Origin: Poriferisulfidus sp965221375
GTDB lineage: Bacteria > Pseudomonadota > Gammaproteobacteria > Poriferisulfidales > Poriferisulfidaceae
Direction of reading: 5' to 3'
Length of the DNA: 64,000 nt
NCBI GenBank assembly: GCA_965221375.1
Contig: OZ244883.1
Location: forward strand, 310,001-374,000
A model generated the notes under the pieces. That model saw only the letters and a list, made by a program, of their open reading frames with translations, was not told the origin of the DNA and searched no databases. Shown piece by piece: positions 53,519 to 63,073 of the stretch. How positions within the stretch are numbered: position 1 is the stretch's first letter; every line of letters begins with the position of its first letter. The position numbers and the translations under genes are program-made.

Positions 53519-54567
53519 GTAGACAGTCCCAAGCACTGGGTGTACGAATTGCCTCGAATAATCTCGGCATGAAACTGCTCGCGCTCCAGACCGCAGGGGC
53601 GCGCCAATGTTTCAAAACGCTCTACGACCGTCTCCGGGGCGCACACATAGACATCGTAATTTGAAAGATCAGGGTGATCCGTGGTGACTTGTTCCAGCAT
53701 GGTGGCGACACGGTCCAGACCGGTGGCTTCGTCGTCAAACAACTCCTCCAGTGCCTCGCCGATGACCAACGGCGTGTAATTCAATTCGTCCAGGGCATCG
53801 GCCCAGGCTCGGCACAGGTTGTCCATATACAGGTCTTCCTTCTGGCAACAGATGCGATACAGGTGCAACATCTGCTCCGATTCGCGGGCGGTGACATGTT
53901 CCAAAATGCTCTTAATCGCGGCAAACCCCGTATCGAAGGCAATGAATAAAGCCGGGCGCGTGGAATTCTCATCGAAAGCAAAGCGCCCATACGGTGCCCG
54001 CACAGTGATATTGGAGCCCAGGCGCAGGGTTGAGAAGACATTTTCCGAAAAAGCGTCGTGAGGAAGACGGCGCACATGGAAATCGATAAAGCGTTCATCG
54101 CAGGGGCAACTGGCAATCGCCCCGGGGCTGGTCGTGTCGTCATCCAAAGACAGGACGGCGTATTGCCCGGCCATGAAGCGGAGTCGTTGCGAGCGGGGCA
54201 CGCGAAGTTTCAGCAACATCAATTGTTCGCTGATGCGATCGGCGCTTTTCACCTTTGCCTGGAGCGTCTGAGTCGGGATTGTGTCGACATCGGTTGCAAT
54301 GTCCGCGGCGACCGTCACATCACTTTTCGCGCTGTTGCAGCACATAAGGAAGTTGCCTTGCGTGCGCTCGGCGGCGGAGAAGTGAAAATCATGGGGACGA
54401 AGCAGCTGCAACTCGCCCTCAAGCAGCTGGGCGCGACACAGGCCGCAGTTGCCGGAACTGCAACCGTAGGGGAGACTGAGGCCGTCTCGGATGGCGGCCT
54501 CAAGCAGCGATTCGTTGCCTTGGATTTCGAACGAGTGTTCGGTGTTGCGAACCCGGACGGTCGGCAT
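53515..54567 (-). CDS. 2Fe-2S ferredoxin-flavin reductase (CDP-6-deoxy-glucoseen reductase-like)
   Basis: 350 residues: an N-terminal plant-type ferredoxin domain with cluster cysteines in YGCSSGNCGLCRAQ and a fourth in FLMCCNSAK, then an FNR-like FAD and NAD(P) domain (FMAGQYAVLSL, IDFHVRRLP, APYGRFAF, IAFDTGFAAIKSILEHV). The FAD-binding R-x-Y-S motif is replaced by PGAIASC and the usual first Gly of the NAD loop GTG is Asp, so cofactor use may differ from classical members. The name is by homology; no deoxysugar genes are near. Being the sixth gene of the tkt-gap-pgk-pyk-fba unit, 6 bp after fba, suggests a redox role tied to carbon metabolism. Confidence 0.85.
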   Translation of the reverse strand: MPTVRVRNTEHSFEIQGNESLLEAAIRDGLSLPYGCSSGNCGLCRAQLLEGELQLLRPHDFHFSAAERTQGNFLMCCNSAKSDVTVAADIATDVDTIPTQTLQAKVKSADRISEQLMLLKLRVPRSQRLRFMAGQYAVLSLDDDTTSPGAIASCPCDERFIDFHVRRLPHDAFSENVFSTLRLGSNITVRAPYGRFAFDENSTRPALFIAFDTGFAAIKSILEHVTARESEQMLHLYRICCQKEDLYMDNLCRAWADALDELNYTPLVIGEALEELFDDEATGLDRVATMLEQVTTDHPDLSNYDVYVCAPETVVERFETLARPCGLEREQFHAEIIRGNSYTQCLGLST

Positions 54568-54573
54568 GAAGAA

Positions 54574-55593
54574 TCAGGCGGCCAACTCCAAGTCGGACTG
54601 GTAGGCGCCTAACGCCGCCGCGCCGTTGAGACGCGCGCGTTTGGCGATCGCAGCCTGTCCGACCGTGCGATTATCGGGATTGCCGCACCAGGCTTTCATG
54701 GCCTGCTGCTGCAGGGCGCGTCCGTAGGAAAACGTCACCGCCCAGGGCAGACCGGCATGCTGGTTGATCGCGTTGAGATGGGCGCTGGCCTCTTCATCGC
54801 TCTGCCCGCCCGACAGGAAAGCAATTCCCGGGACTTCCGCGGGGACATTTTCTTTCAGGCATTTGACGGTCATGGATGCAACCGTCTCCACATCAGCGCG
54901 TGATTCGCACTGATCGCCCGAGATCACCATGCTGGGTTTGAGTACGATGCCGTCCAACCACACGCCCTGTCGTTCCAACTGATCGAAGGTGACGGCCAGG
55001 GACAGCGAGGTGACTTCATAGCAACGGTCGATGTCATGCGTGCCGTTCATGAGCACTTCCGGCTCAACAATCGGCACCAGATCGGCTTCCTGGCACAACG
55101 CCGCGTAGCGGGCCAAGGCATGAGCGTTGGCTTCAATGCAGGCATCACTGGGGATGGAATCGCCGATTGTGATGACTGCCCGCCATTTTGCGAAACGGGC
55201 TCCCAGTTCCACGTATTCCGCCAGCCGCTCGCGCAGGCCGTCTAGGCCTTCGGTCACTTTTTCGCCCGGATGTCCGGCTAAATCTTTCGCTCCCTTGTCG
55301 ACTTTAATGCCGGGCACAATCCCCAGATCCTGCAGATGACGGGGGAAAGAGATGCCGCTCAATGTTTCCTGGCGCAGGGTTTCGTCAAACAAAATCGCCC
55401 CGCCGATGTGGTCCGCCAAACCGTCGGCGGTGACCAGCATGTCGCGGTAGGCCTGTCGGTTTGCTTCAGTAAATTCAATGCCGAGGGCGTCAAAGCGTTT
55501 TTTGCAGGTGGGATGGCTTTCGTCCATCGCCAGAATACCTTTGCCGGGGGCCACCATGGCCTGGGCGGTTGCGTTCAGAATATCCGGATTCAT
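54574..55593 (-). CDS. Fructose-bisphosphate aldolase class I
   Basis: 339 residues, eukaryote-like class I family. Schiff-base Lys in DGIVLKPSMVISG, and MVAPGKGILAMDES, PIVEPEVLMNGTHDIDRC and FLSGGQSDEEASAHLNAIN are diagnostic. Cleaves or forms fructose-1,6-bisphosphate in glycolysis or the Calvin/ribulose-monophosphate cycles without a metal. 57 bp after pyk. Confidence 0.95.
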   Translation of the reverse strand: MNPDILNATAQAMVAPGKGILAMDESHPTCKKRFDALGIEFTEANRQAYRDMLVTADGLADHIGGAILFDETLRQETLSGISFPRHLQDLGIVPGIKVDKGAKDLAGHPGEKVTEGLDGLRERLAEYVELGARFAKWRAVITIGDSIPSDACIEANAHALARYAALCQEADLVPIVEPEVLMNGTHDIDRCYEVTSLSLAVTFDQLERQGVWLDGIVLKPSMVISGDQCESRADVETVASMTVKCLKENVPAEVPGIAFLSGGQSDEEASAHLNAINQHAGLPWAVTFSYGRALQQQAMKAWCGNPDNRTVGQAAIAKRARLNGAAALGAYQSDLELAA

Positions 55594-55650
55594 GAGTCGA
55601 TAAAGTGAGGTTGAAGAAAAGAAAAGGTCGGGAGGGTGTATTTTAGAGAA

Positions 55651-57138
55651 TCACTCGACGGTCTTGTTGTCGTCTTCGGCCATGGCGCCGACTTCCACCA
55701 CTTTCAAAGCGTTGGTGCCGCCTTGAACGCCGGCCAGATCGCCTTTGGTGATAATCGCATGATCGCCATCGACCACCAGTCCGCTTTTGCGGAGCACCTC
55801 CACCAGATCGCGGTTGAGTTGGGCATGGTTGGTGCTGATATCGCGTAACGTGGCCGGATAGACTCCCCGGTAAAGATTAACTCGGCGGCGTGTCTCGAGA
55901 TTGCGCGATACGGCGTAGATGGGCACACTGGTGCGAAAGCGCGACATCCAACGCACCGTGGAGCCGGATTCGGTCAGGGAGGCGACCACCTTGACCTGGT
56001 CGAGGTGATTGGCGGCAAAAATCGAAGACAAGGCGATACACTGATCGGTTTTCAGCAAGTCCACTCCGCCTTCGGAAGTCAGTACCGGCAGGGCTTCGGT
56101 CGTGTTGGCTTCGGAGCCGACGCAGATACGACTCATGGCGAGCACGGCGTCGACCGGATTTGCGCCGATGGCGGTTTCCGCAGACAGCATCACCGCATCC
56201 GTGCCGTCGAGCACCGCGTTGGCGACATCGAACACTTCCGCACGTGTGGGAATGGTGCTGGTGATCATCGATTCCATCATCTGCGTGGCGGTAATCGCCA
56301 CCCGGTTGTGCTTCCAGGCTTTGCGAATCAGGCTTTTTTGTACTGCCGGTAGTTCCGGGTCGCCGATTTCGACCCCCAGGTCGCCTCGCGCCACCATAAT
56401 CGCGTCGGAGGCATCCAAAATTTCGTCGATATTTTTTACGGCCTCGGTACGCTCGATTTTGGCAATCATATGCGCCGTGCTGCCGGCCTCACGCATCAGT
56501 TCGCGGGCATAGTAGATGTCCCCGCCGCTGCGCGGATAGGAGACGGCCAGATAGTCGACGCCGATTTCGGCGGCAAGTCGAATATCCTCGTGGTCTTTTG
56601 CGGAAATCGCCGGAGCGGACAACCCGCCTCCGGCGCGGTTGAGGCCTTTGGAATCGCTCAATATGCCGCCGGTCACGGTTTCAGTGACGATGCATCCGGA
56701 TTCCAGCGTCTTGACTTCCAGCACCATGCGGCCGTCGTCCAGAAACAGGTGGTCACCGATTTTGACGTCCTCGGCCAGATTCGCGTAAGTCAGGCCGACG
56801 CGCTCTTGAGTGCCGGCATGGGGGTCCAGATCAGGATCCAGCACGAAAGGGTCGCCGGACTTGAGGGTGATCGGGCCGTCGCGGAACCCGCAGATACGGA
56901 TTTTCGGGCCTTGAAGATCTCCCAAAATAGCCAGGTGATAGTTGGGTTCGGTCATTTCGCGCATCCGTTCGGCGCGCTCGCGGTGTTCATCGGCGGAGCC
57001 GTGGGAAAAGTTCAGGCGCACAACATCGACGCCGGCATCAATCAGACCTCGCATCACCTCGGGAGAATCAGTCGCCGGCCCCAGGGTGGCGATGATTTTG
57101 GTGCGCCGGTGGCGAAGGTCGGAACTGAGAGCGGTCAT
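55651..57138 (-). CDS. pyk: Pyruvate kinase
   Basis: 495 residues from the ATG sharing ATGA with the pgk stop. N-terminal TKIIATLGPATDSPEVM and VVRLNFSHGSADEH, catalytic MIAKIERTEAVKNIDEIL, VARGDLGVEIG and TQMMESMI are all present. Makes pyruvate and ATP from PEP. A longer upstream frame inside pgk is rejected. Confidence 0.96.
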   Translation of the reverse strand: MTALSSDLRHRRTKIIATLGPATDSPEVMRGLIDAGVDVVRLNFSHGSADEHRERAERMREMTEPNYHLAILGDLQGPKIRICGFRDGPITLKSGDPFVLDPDLDPHAGTQERVGLTYANLAEDVKIGDHLFLDDGRMVLEVKTLESGCIVTETVTGGILSDSKGLNRAGGGLSAPAISAKDHEDIRLAAEIGVDYLAVSYPRSGGDIYYARELMREAGSTAHMIAKIERTEAVKNIDEILDASDAIMVARGDLGVEIGDPELPAVQKSLIRKAWKHNRVAITATQMMESMITSTIPTRAEVFDVANAVLDGTDAVMLSAETAIGANPVDAVLAMSRICVGSEANTTEALPVLTSEGGVDLLKTDQCIALSSIFAANHLDQVKVVASLTESGSTVRWMSRFRTSVPIYAVSRNLETRRRVNLYRGVYPATLRDISTNHAQLNRDLVEVLRKSGLVVDGDHAIITKGDLAGVQGGTNALKVVEVGAMAEDDNKTVE

Positions 57139-58307
57139 GAGGCGACGGACTTGAGCATTTCCACAGCCGGCAAAGCGCGTCCGGCCGCATATTCCAAAAA
57201 GGCGCCTCCGCCTGTCGAGCAGTAGGAGATTTTGCTTTTGATGCGCAACTGGCGAATGGCGGCCAGGGTGTCGCCGCCTCCGGCAATCGAGAAGGCCGAG
57301 GACGCTGCGATAGAGCGCCCCAGGGCATGTGTGCCGCCAGCGAAACGCGGGTCTTCGAAAACGCCGAGCGGGCCATTCCAAATAATCGTGCGTGCCGTTT
57401 GAATGATGCGGTCGTAGTGGCGACAGGTCTTCGGTCCGACATCCATGATGCGCGCCCCGCGGCTGACTTCACTGGCGTCTTGGATGGCCGGTTCCTGTTG
57501 GCCCGGTATTTCGCAGACGACATCTTCCGGCAAGGGGACGACCGCGCGACGTTCGGGGGAGGGTTTCATCAACCAGCGGGCCAGGTCCAGCTGGGCCGGC
57601 TCGTACAGCGAGTCGCCGATGTCCATACCGGCGGCGGCCATAAAGGTATTGGCAATGCCGCCCCCGACGATTAATTCGTCGGCCACTTCCGCCAGGTGTT
57701 CCAGCACTTCAATTTTGGAAGAGACTTTGGCGCCTCCGACAATGGCGACAACGGGACGCTGCGGATTTTCGAGCGCACGCTGCAACATGTGCAGCTCTTG
57801 CAGCAACAAGGGTCCGGCGCAGGCGCGGGGGGCATAACGGGCAACCGCGTGGGTGGATGCGTGGGCCCGATGGGCGCTGCCGAATGCATCCATTACGTAA
57901 AGGTCGCACAAGGCCGCCATCCGTTGGCCCAACGTTTCATTATCCTCGGTCTCGCCTTCGAGAAAACGCACATTCTCAAGCAAGGTCACAGTGCCGGACG
58001 TTGTTTTAACTTCCTCAGTCCAGTCGCGATGAAACGCCACCGGCGTGGGGAGATGTGATGCCAGTGCTGAAGCGACCGGCTCAAGTGAGGCTTTGGGGTT
58101 GTAGGTGCCGGCTTGCGGGCGGCCCAGATGTGACATGACCAGGACGTGGGGATGGTTGCGCAGCAATTGGCGCACCGTTTTGGCGCTGGCGCGAATACGA
58201 TCGTCCGAGGTAATTTGACCGTTTTGCATCGGCACATTGAGGTCGGCACGCAGTAATACCCGGGTTCCGGAGCCAAGCTCGTGTGGAAGACCGGGCACGG
58301 TACTCAT
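57135..58307 (-). CDS. pgk: Phosphoglycerate kinase
   Basis: 390 residues. RVLLRADLNVPMQNG, VLVMSHLGRPQAG, the ADP-site GGAKVSSKIEVLEHL and C-terminal STGGGAFLEYAAGRALPAVE identify it. The ATG at 58307 shares ATGA with the gap stop. Confidence 0.97.
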   Translation of the reverse strand: MSTVPGLPHELGSGTRVLLRADLNVPMQNGQITSDDRIRASAKTVRQLLRNHPHVLVMSHLGRPQAGTYNPKASLEPVASALASHLPTPVAFHRDWTEEVKTTSGTVTLLENVRFLEGETEDNETLGQRMAALCDLYVMDAFGSAHRAHASTHAVARYAPRACAGPLLLQELHMLQRALENPQRPVVAIVGGAKVSSKIEVLEHLAEVADELIVGGGIANTFMAAAGMDIGDSLYEPAQLDLARWLMKPSPERRAVVPLPEDVVCEIPGQQEPAIQDASEVSRGARIMDVGPKTCRHYDRIIQTARTIIWNGPLGVFEDPRFAGGTHALGRSIAASSAFSIAGGGDTLAAIRQLRIKSKISYCSTGGGAFLEYAAGRALPAVEMLKSVAS

Positions 58308-59323
58308 GCCGCTTTGCTCATCCAGGCTCGAATCACATCCAGCATGCGGTTTGAGAAACCCCACTCGTTGTCATACCAAGACAACACTTTATACAAATTC
58401 CCCGGCATTTGTTTGGTCAGGGAGGCGTCAAAGATTGAAGAGGCGGGGTTATGGTTGAAGTCAATGGAGACCAACGGGTCTTCGTTGTAGGCCAACACGC
58501 CCTGCATCGGTCCTTCCGCGGCGGCCCGTACGGCCGCGTTGATTTCTTCAACGCTGGTCTCTTCGGGCGTGGTGAAACACAGATCGACAATGGAAACGTT
58601 GATGGTCGGTACGCGCATCGCAAAACCGTCCAGCCGCCCCATCAACTCCGGCAAGACCAGACCGACCGCTCGGGCGGCGCCCGTTGCGGTGGGGATCATC
58701 GACTGGGTGGCGGACCGCGCCCGGCGCAGGTCGCTGTGCGCGACATCGGTCAATACCTGATCGTTCGTGTAGGAATGGATGGTCGTCATGATTCCGGACT
58801 GAATGCCGACGGACTCCATCAATACCTTGGCCAGAGGCGCCAGGCAATTCGTGGTGCATGACGCATTCGAAATCACCTGGTGTTCGGCGCCGAGTTGCTC
58901 ATGGTTGACGCCATACACGACGGTCGCATCCACTTCCGTGCCGGCCGGTGCGGAGATGATGACCCGGGGCGCTCCCGCATCCAGGTGTCCTTGCGCTTTT
59001 TCGCGTGAGGCGAAAAAGCCGGTCGACTCGATGACGACATCCACTTCGGACTCTTTCCAGGGAATGTCGGCCGGGTTGCGACACGCGGTGAAGCGGATGC
59101 GGTCATCCCCCACCACCATCGCGCCGTCGTCGATTTCGACGGATTCAGAAAAAGGCCCGTGCGCGGTATCGTACCGCGTCAAATGGGCGCTGGCCTGCAG
59201 GTCGCCGATATCATTGATGGCGACGATGCTCAGTTGATTACGGTGTTGATCGGACCCGTACAGGGCGCGCAGAATGTTCCGCCCAATACGTCCGTAGCCG
59301 TTAATGCCTATCCGAATGCTCAT
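58304..59323 (-). CDS. gap: Glyceraldehyde-3-phosphate dehydrogenase, type I
   Basis: 339 residues. NAD-binding IGINGYGRIGRNILRALY, catalytic Cys in SNASCTTNCLAPLAKVL, and SWYDNEWGFSNRMLDVI are present. The residue after the second beta strand (AINDIGD) keeps Asp, suggesting NAD preference, though Calvin-cycle use is possible. Start shares ATGA with the tkt stop. Confidence 0.96.
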   Translation of the reverse strand: MSIRIGINGYGRIGRNILRALYGSDQHRNQLSIVAINDIGDLQASAHLTRYDTAHGPFSESVEIDDGAMVVGDDRIRFTACRNPADIPWKESEVDVVIESTGFFASREKAQGHLDAGAPRVIISAPAGTEVDATVVYGVNHEQLGAEHQVISNASCTTNCLAPLAKVLMESVGIQSGIMTTIHSYTNDQVLTDVAHSDLRRARSATQSMIPTATGAARAVGLVLPELMGRLDGFAMRVPTINVSIVDLCFTTPEETSVEEINAAVRAAAEGPMQGVLAYNEDPLVSIDFNHNPASSIFDASLTKQMPGNLYKVLSWYDNEWGFSNRMLDVIRAWMSKAA

Positions 59324-61350
59324 TTTTTCTTTCGTGCTCCCGGGCCCAGCAGTTTGCGGGCCATTGAAGTTAGATGTTTAACAGTAAAGCCGAAGTGTTC
59401 CATCACTTTGGCGCCCGGTGCGGAGCAGCCGAAAGTCTCGACGCTCAACACCAATCCTTTCTCGCCCACCCAGGGCTTCCAGCCCAAACCGACACCGGCT
59501 TCAACCGCAATGCGGGCCTTCACCTTTTCAGGCAAGACCTGTTCGATATAGGCGGGGTCCTGCTGGGCAAAACGTTCGACACAGGGAATCGAGACGACTC
59601 GCACCGCGTAGTTCTTGGCCAGCACTTGGGCACTGGCGACCGCCAACTGCACTTCCGAGCCGGTGGCAATCAAAATCAGTTGCGGGTTTTTGTCCGTGTC
59701 CATCAGCACATAGCCGCCGCGCGCGATTAGGGCGGCGGTTTCGGCGGTATGTTCCAAAGGTTCGACGGTTTGGCGCGACAGCGCCAAAATGCTCGGAGTT
59801 TGATTGGCTTGGATAGCACATTTCCAGGCGATAGAGGTTTCCACACCGTCCGCAGGACGCCAGACGTCCAGATTCGGAATCAGCCGCAAACTGGCGAGGT
59901 GCTCCACCGCCTGGTGGGTGGGGCCGTCCTCGCCCAATCCGATCGAATCGTGAGTCATGACGAAAATGACACGCTGGCCCATCAGCGCTGCCATGCGAAT
60001 GGCATTGCGTGCATAATCGGAAAAAGTCAGGAAAGTGCCCCCGTAGGGAATAAAGCCTCCGTGCAGGGCCATGCCGTTCATGATGGCGCTCATCCCGAAT
60101 TCGCGCACGCCGTAATGCAGATAATGTCCGCCGACGGTGTCCGGGCCGACCGGCACGACGCCGCGCGGTTGGGTATTGTTGGAGCCGGTCAAATCGGCGG
60201 AACCCCCGATTAATTCCGGAAGACTGCGGTTGATGGCGTCAAGCACATTGCCCGAGTGCTTGCGGGTGGCGACCCGCGGCGGGTCTTCAATCTGCTGGCG
60301 GATATGCGCGTCTATCGCACGCGAGAAGGTATCCGGTAAATCGTTGGCGAAGCGTCGGTTTAATTCCTCGGCCAAGTCGGGATAGTCGGCCGCGTATGCG
60401 TCCATGCTCTCTCGCCACTGGGTTTCGTATTGTTCTCCTTGCTTTTTGGCGTTCCACGCTCGACGAATCGATTTCGGGATATCGAAGGGAGGATGTTCCC
60501 ATTGCAGTTCTTTACGCAGGCGTGCGACTTCCTCTTCACCCAACGGGGCACCGTGCGCATCGGCGGTGCCGCACTTGTTGGGAGCGCCGTAGCCGATCAA
60601 AGTGCGACAGCACAGCAGCGACGGACGCAAGTCTTCCTGGGCTTCACGGATGGCTAGGTCAACCTGGTCGCGGTTGTGGCCGTCAAGATCGGCCACCACG
60701 TGCCAGCCGTAGGCGGCAAAGCGTTCCGGCGTTGAATCGGTGAACCAATGCTGGGTTTCGCCGTCAATGGAGATGCCGTTGTCATCGTAGAACACAATCA
60801 GTTTGCCCAGACGCAGAGTCCCGGCAAGACTGCAGGCTTCATGTGAAATTCCCTCCATGAGGCAACCGTCGCCGGCAAATGCATAGGTGTAATGGTCGAC
60901 GACATGGTGGTCTTCCCGATTGAAGCGTCGGCCAAGCAGCCATTCGGCCAGGGCCATGCCCACGGCGTTGGCCAGGCCTTGACCCAGGGGGCCGGTTGTG
61001 GTTTCCACACCGATTTTCCGATCCAGTTCGGGATGGCCGGGTGTGCGGGAATGCAGCTGGCGAAAGGCCCGCAAGTCTTTCAGGGTGAGCGGGTAGCCGG
61101 TCAGATGCAGCAGGCTGTACAGCAACATCGAGCCATGGCCGTTGGAGACCACGAAGCGGTCACGGTTTGGCCAGGTCGGGTTTTTCGGGTTGTGCCGCAG
61201 GTATTTGCGCCACAAGACTTCGGCAATGTCGGCCATGCCCATGGGCATGCCGGGATGGCCGGAAGCGGCTTGTTCTACGGCGTCTGCGCTGAGGATGCGC
61301 AACGCATCAGCCAAAACATGAGGACTAGTGGGAGCGGGGGTGCCAGCCAT
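59320..61350 (-). CDS. tkt: Transketolase
   Basis: About 676 residues. SADAVEQAASGHPGMPMGMADIAEVLW, thiamin-diphosphate motif GDGCLMEGISHEA and YDDNGISIDGETQHWF, and FMTHDSIGLGEDGPTHQAVEHL are seen. First gene of the minus-strand carbon operon. The ATG at 61350 is preferred; a TTG at 61359 is also in frame. Divergent from the secreted protein gene at 61530. Confidence 0.96.
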   Translation of the reverse strand: MAGTPAPTSPHVLADALRILSADAVEQAASGHPGMPMGMADIAEVLWRKYLRHNPKNPTWPNRDRFVVSNGHGSMLLYSLLHLTGYPLTLKDLRAFRQLHSRTPGHPELDRKIGVETTTGPLGQGLANAVGMALAEWLLGRRFNREDHHVVDHYTYAFAGDGCLMEGISHEACSLAGTLRLGKLIVFYDDNGISIDGETQHWFTDSTPERFAAYGWHVVADLDGHNRDQVDLAIREAQEDLRPSLLCCRTLIGYGAPNKCGTADAHGAPLGEEEVARLRKELQWEHPPFDIPKSIRRAWNAKKQGEQYETQWRESMDAYAADYPDLAEELNRRFANDLPDTFSRAIDAHIRQQIEDPPRVATRKHSGNVLDAINRSLPELIGGSADLTGSNNTQPRGVVPVGPDTVGGHYLHYGVREFGMSAIMNGMALHGGFIPYGGTFLTFSDYARNAIRMAALMGQRVIFVMTHDSIGLGEDGPTHQAVEHLASLRLIPNLDVWRPADGVETSIAWKCAIQANQTPSILALSRQTVEPLEHTAETAALIARGGYVLMDTDKNPQLILIATGSEVQLAVASAQVLAKNYAVRVVSIPCVERFAQQDPAYIEQVLPEKVKARIAVEAGVGLGWKPWVGEKGLVLSVETFGCSAPGAKVMEHFGFTVKHLTSMARKLLGPGARKKK

Positions 61351-61529
61351 AGGCTTCAACGGTCAATATGCACCGCACATCAGACTGAAAAATTCGAAAA
61401 TTCAGGTAGAAAAAGTTCGAGTGCGCGCATTGTACACTTCCCGACTTTAGACCGCAGATTTGGGGCGACAGGGGGCCTGCAACATTCGGCTTCCGTTATA
61501 CTACCGGCACCTGTCGAGGGCCCGTTCTC

Positions 61530-62195
61530 ATGAAAATCTTCCCCCTTGTTGCGCTGACCACCGTTTTCTGGGTGGGAGGGATGGCGACCCTGTCCGCCGA
61601 AGGGGATTCGCCCCATCCGATGGTTGATTTCAAGCGGGGACTGCCTCAAGAACCACTGCGGGAAATGAACTCGGCGGAACTGGAATCACGCCGCGATGCG
61701 TACCTGGCGCAAATCGATGACAGCGGGGCTTCCACCGAGCATCTGGAGGCGCAGTTGCTGCAGACCTTGCTGGACTATGACGATGAGCGCATCCGCATTG
61801 TGGACCTGATTCCTGAGTTAATCGAACTTTATGAGGTGGATCCGAATCTGGCGGAAGACATGATGAATTTTCGGGCCACATTAAGTGGCATCGTGAAGGA
61901 GTTGCGTCCCAACATTCACAATCTGCAGAGTTATAAACCCTATGATTTCCGTATCGGCTTCAGTTTTGCGGCATTAATGTCGGTCATGCAGAGCCACCAG
62001 GAAGTGTCCAACCGGATGTATCAGGATCAGGGCAATCCGGAGACCCGGCTGGGGCAGTACTACCTGCAGCTGCAGAGCCATTATCAAAAAGTCGAAGAGG
62101 CGCGCGCGCAACTGGAGCGCGGCTACCAGGTCGAGGATTTAAAAGAGCGGGTGGAGTTGATTGACGCCGAGTTGCGTCGACGTCAGGCGTCGTGA
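61530..62195 (+). CDS. Secreted or periplasmic protein of unknown function (221 aa)
   Basis: N-terminal signal peptide (FPLVALTTVFWVGGMATLSAEG), then an almost wholly alpha-helical, acidic protein with heptad-like stretches (AELESRRDAYLAQID, LGQYYLQLQSHYQKVEEARAQLERGYQ, DLKERVELIDAELRRRQ), probably coiled coil. No family recognised. A TATACT element about 30 bp upstream is a plausible -10. Its last 13 bp overlap the 3' end of mtdB on the other strand. Confidence 0.75.
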   Translation: MKIFPLVALTTVFWVGGMATLSAEGDSPHPMVDFKRGLPQEPLREMNSAELESRRDAYLAQIDDSGASTEHLEAQLLQTLLDYDDERIRIVDLIPELIELYEVDPNLAEDMMNFRATLSGIVKELRPNIHNLQSYKPYDFRIGFSFAALMSVMQSHQEVSNRMYQDQGNPETRLGQYYLQLQSHYQKVEEARAQLERGYQVEDLKERVELIDAELRRRQAS

Positions 62196-63046
62196 AGATT
62201 ACGCGCCAACTCTAATACCTGCGCCGCATCCCAAATCTGCTCGTTACTGTCGAACAGGCGCGCAATCAGGGTGCGCTGAGTACGCAGCTTCAAAGACCCA
62301 ATCGTCAGACCGCCAAAAAACTGCACGTCGCCGTCTTGACGGGCGCGATCGTTCAACTGCATGCCTTCGACGCCCAGCGGCGGACAGGTGCCGGCATCCC
62401 CGACGACGCGAAGCGCCGAGGCGGTTTTCCATACGGAAGCGGGGAGTAGCTGCACACCGGTTTGCCCGGCAGTCAGCACCACGGCGGCTCCGTCAATTGC
62501 GGAAGAGGTCTGATCGGCCTCTGCGGCAGCGAGAGGCTGGACCGTAACGCTGAAACGTTGAGCAATATCGGCGCACGCTTGTTCGGCACGCTCGATTTTG
62601 CGGGAGGTCAGGCGTACTTCGGCGCCTGACAGGGCGAGCATCGCGGCGGCCCGCTGCCCGACCGGGCCGGTGCCCGCCAGTACGGTCGCGATGGTATTCT
62701 CCAAAGGGTGCGCGGCCCCCAAGGTAGCGACGGCCGCTGCTGCTGTGGTGTTGCAGCCGTTGGCGTCCAGGGCAACCGAGACCCGGAAATTGGAGAAGAA
62801 TTGCGTCTGTACCGCATCGGCCACGGCTTGGGCTTGATGCAGGTTGCTGCCGCCGACAAGAATGGCGGTATGGCGCTTGTCCTTGGGAGCGCGCGTGTAA
62901 ATGGCTCCCTCGACGAGGGCAAAGCAATTGTCGGGAGTGATACCGCCGTATGCCAATACCGCGTCGACACCGGCGTCGTAAGCGACGACTTGGTCGAAAG
63001 CCGACGGCTGGGTGTCAGCATCCAGAAAGAGAAGAAGATTTTTCAT
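62183..63046 (-). CDS. Methylene-tetrahydromethanopterin dehydrogenase, MtdB-like
   Basis: 287 residues. N-terminal LLLFLDADTQPSAFDQVVAYDAGVDAVLAYGG and AIYTRAPKDKRHTAILVGGSN match the tetrahydromethanopterin-dependent dehydrogenases MtdB/MtdA; the NAD(P)-binding loop is VLAGTGPVGQRAAAMLALSGAEV followed by SRK, which fits NADP. It oxidises methylene-H4MPT in formaldehyde oxidation. The other H4MPT genes (mch, fae, fhc) are not adjacent in this window. Confidence 0.88.
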   Translation of the reverse strand: MKNLLLFLDADTQPSAFDQVVAYDAGVDAVLAYGGITPDNCFALVEGAIYTRAPKDKRHTAILVGGSNLHQAQAVADAVQTQFFSNFRVSVALDANGCNTTAAAAVATLGAAHPLENTIATVLAGTGPVGQRAAAMLALSGAEVRLTSRKIERAEQACADIAQRFSVTVQPLAAAEADQTSSAIDGAAVVLTAGQTGVQLLPASVWKTASALRVVGDAGTCPPLGVEGMQLNDRARQDGDVQFFGGLTIGSLKLRTQRTLIARLFDSNEQIWDAAQVLELARNLHDA

Positions 63047-63073
63047 ATCAGGTAGAAGCGCTGCATCATTTAA

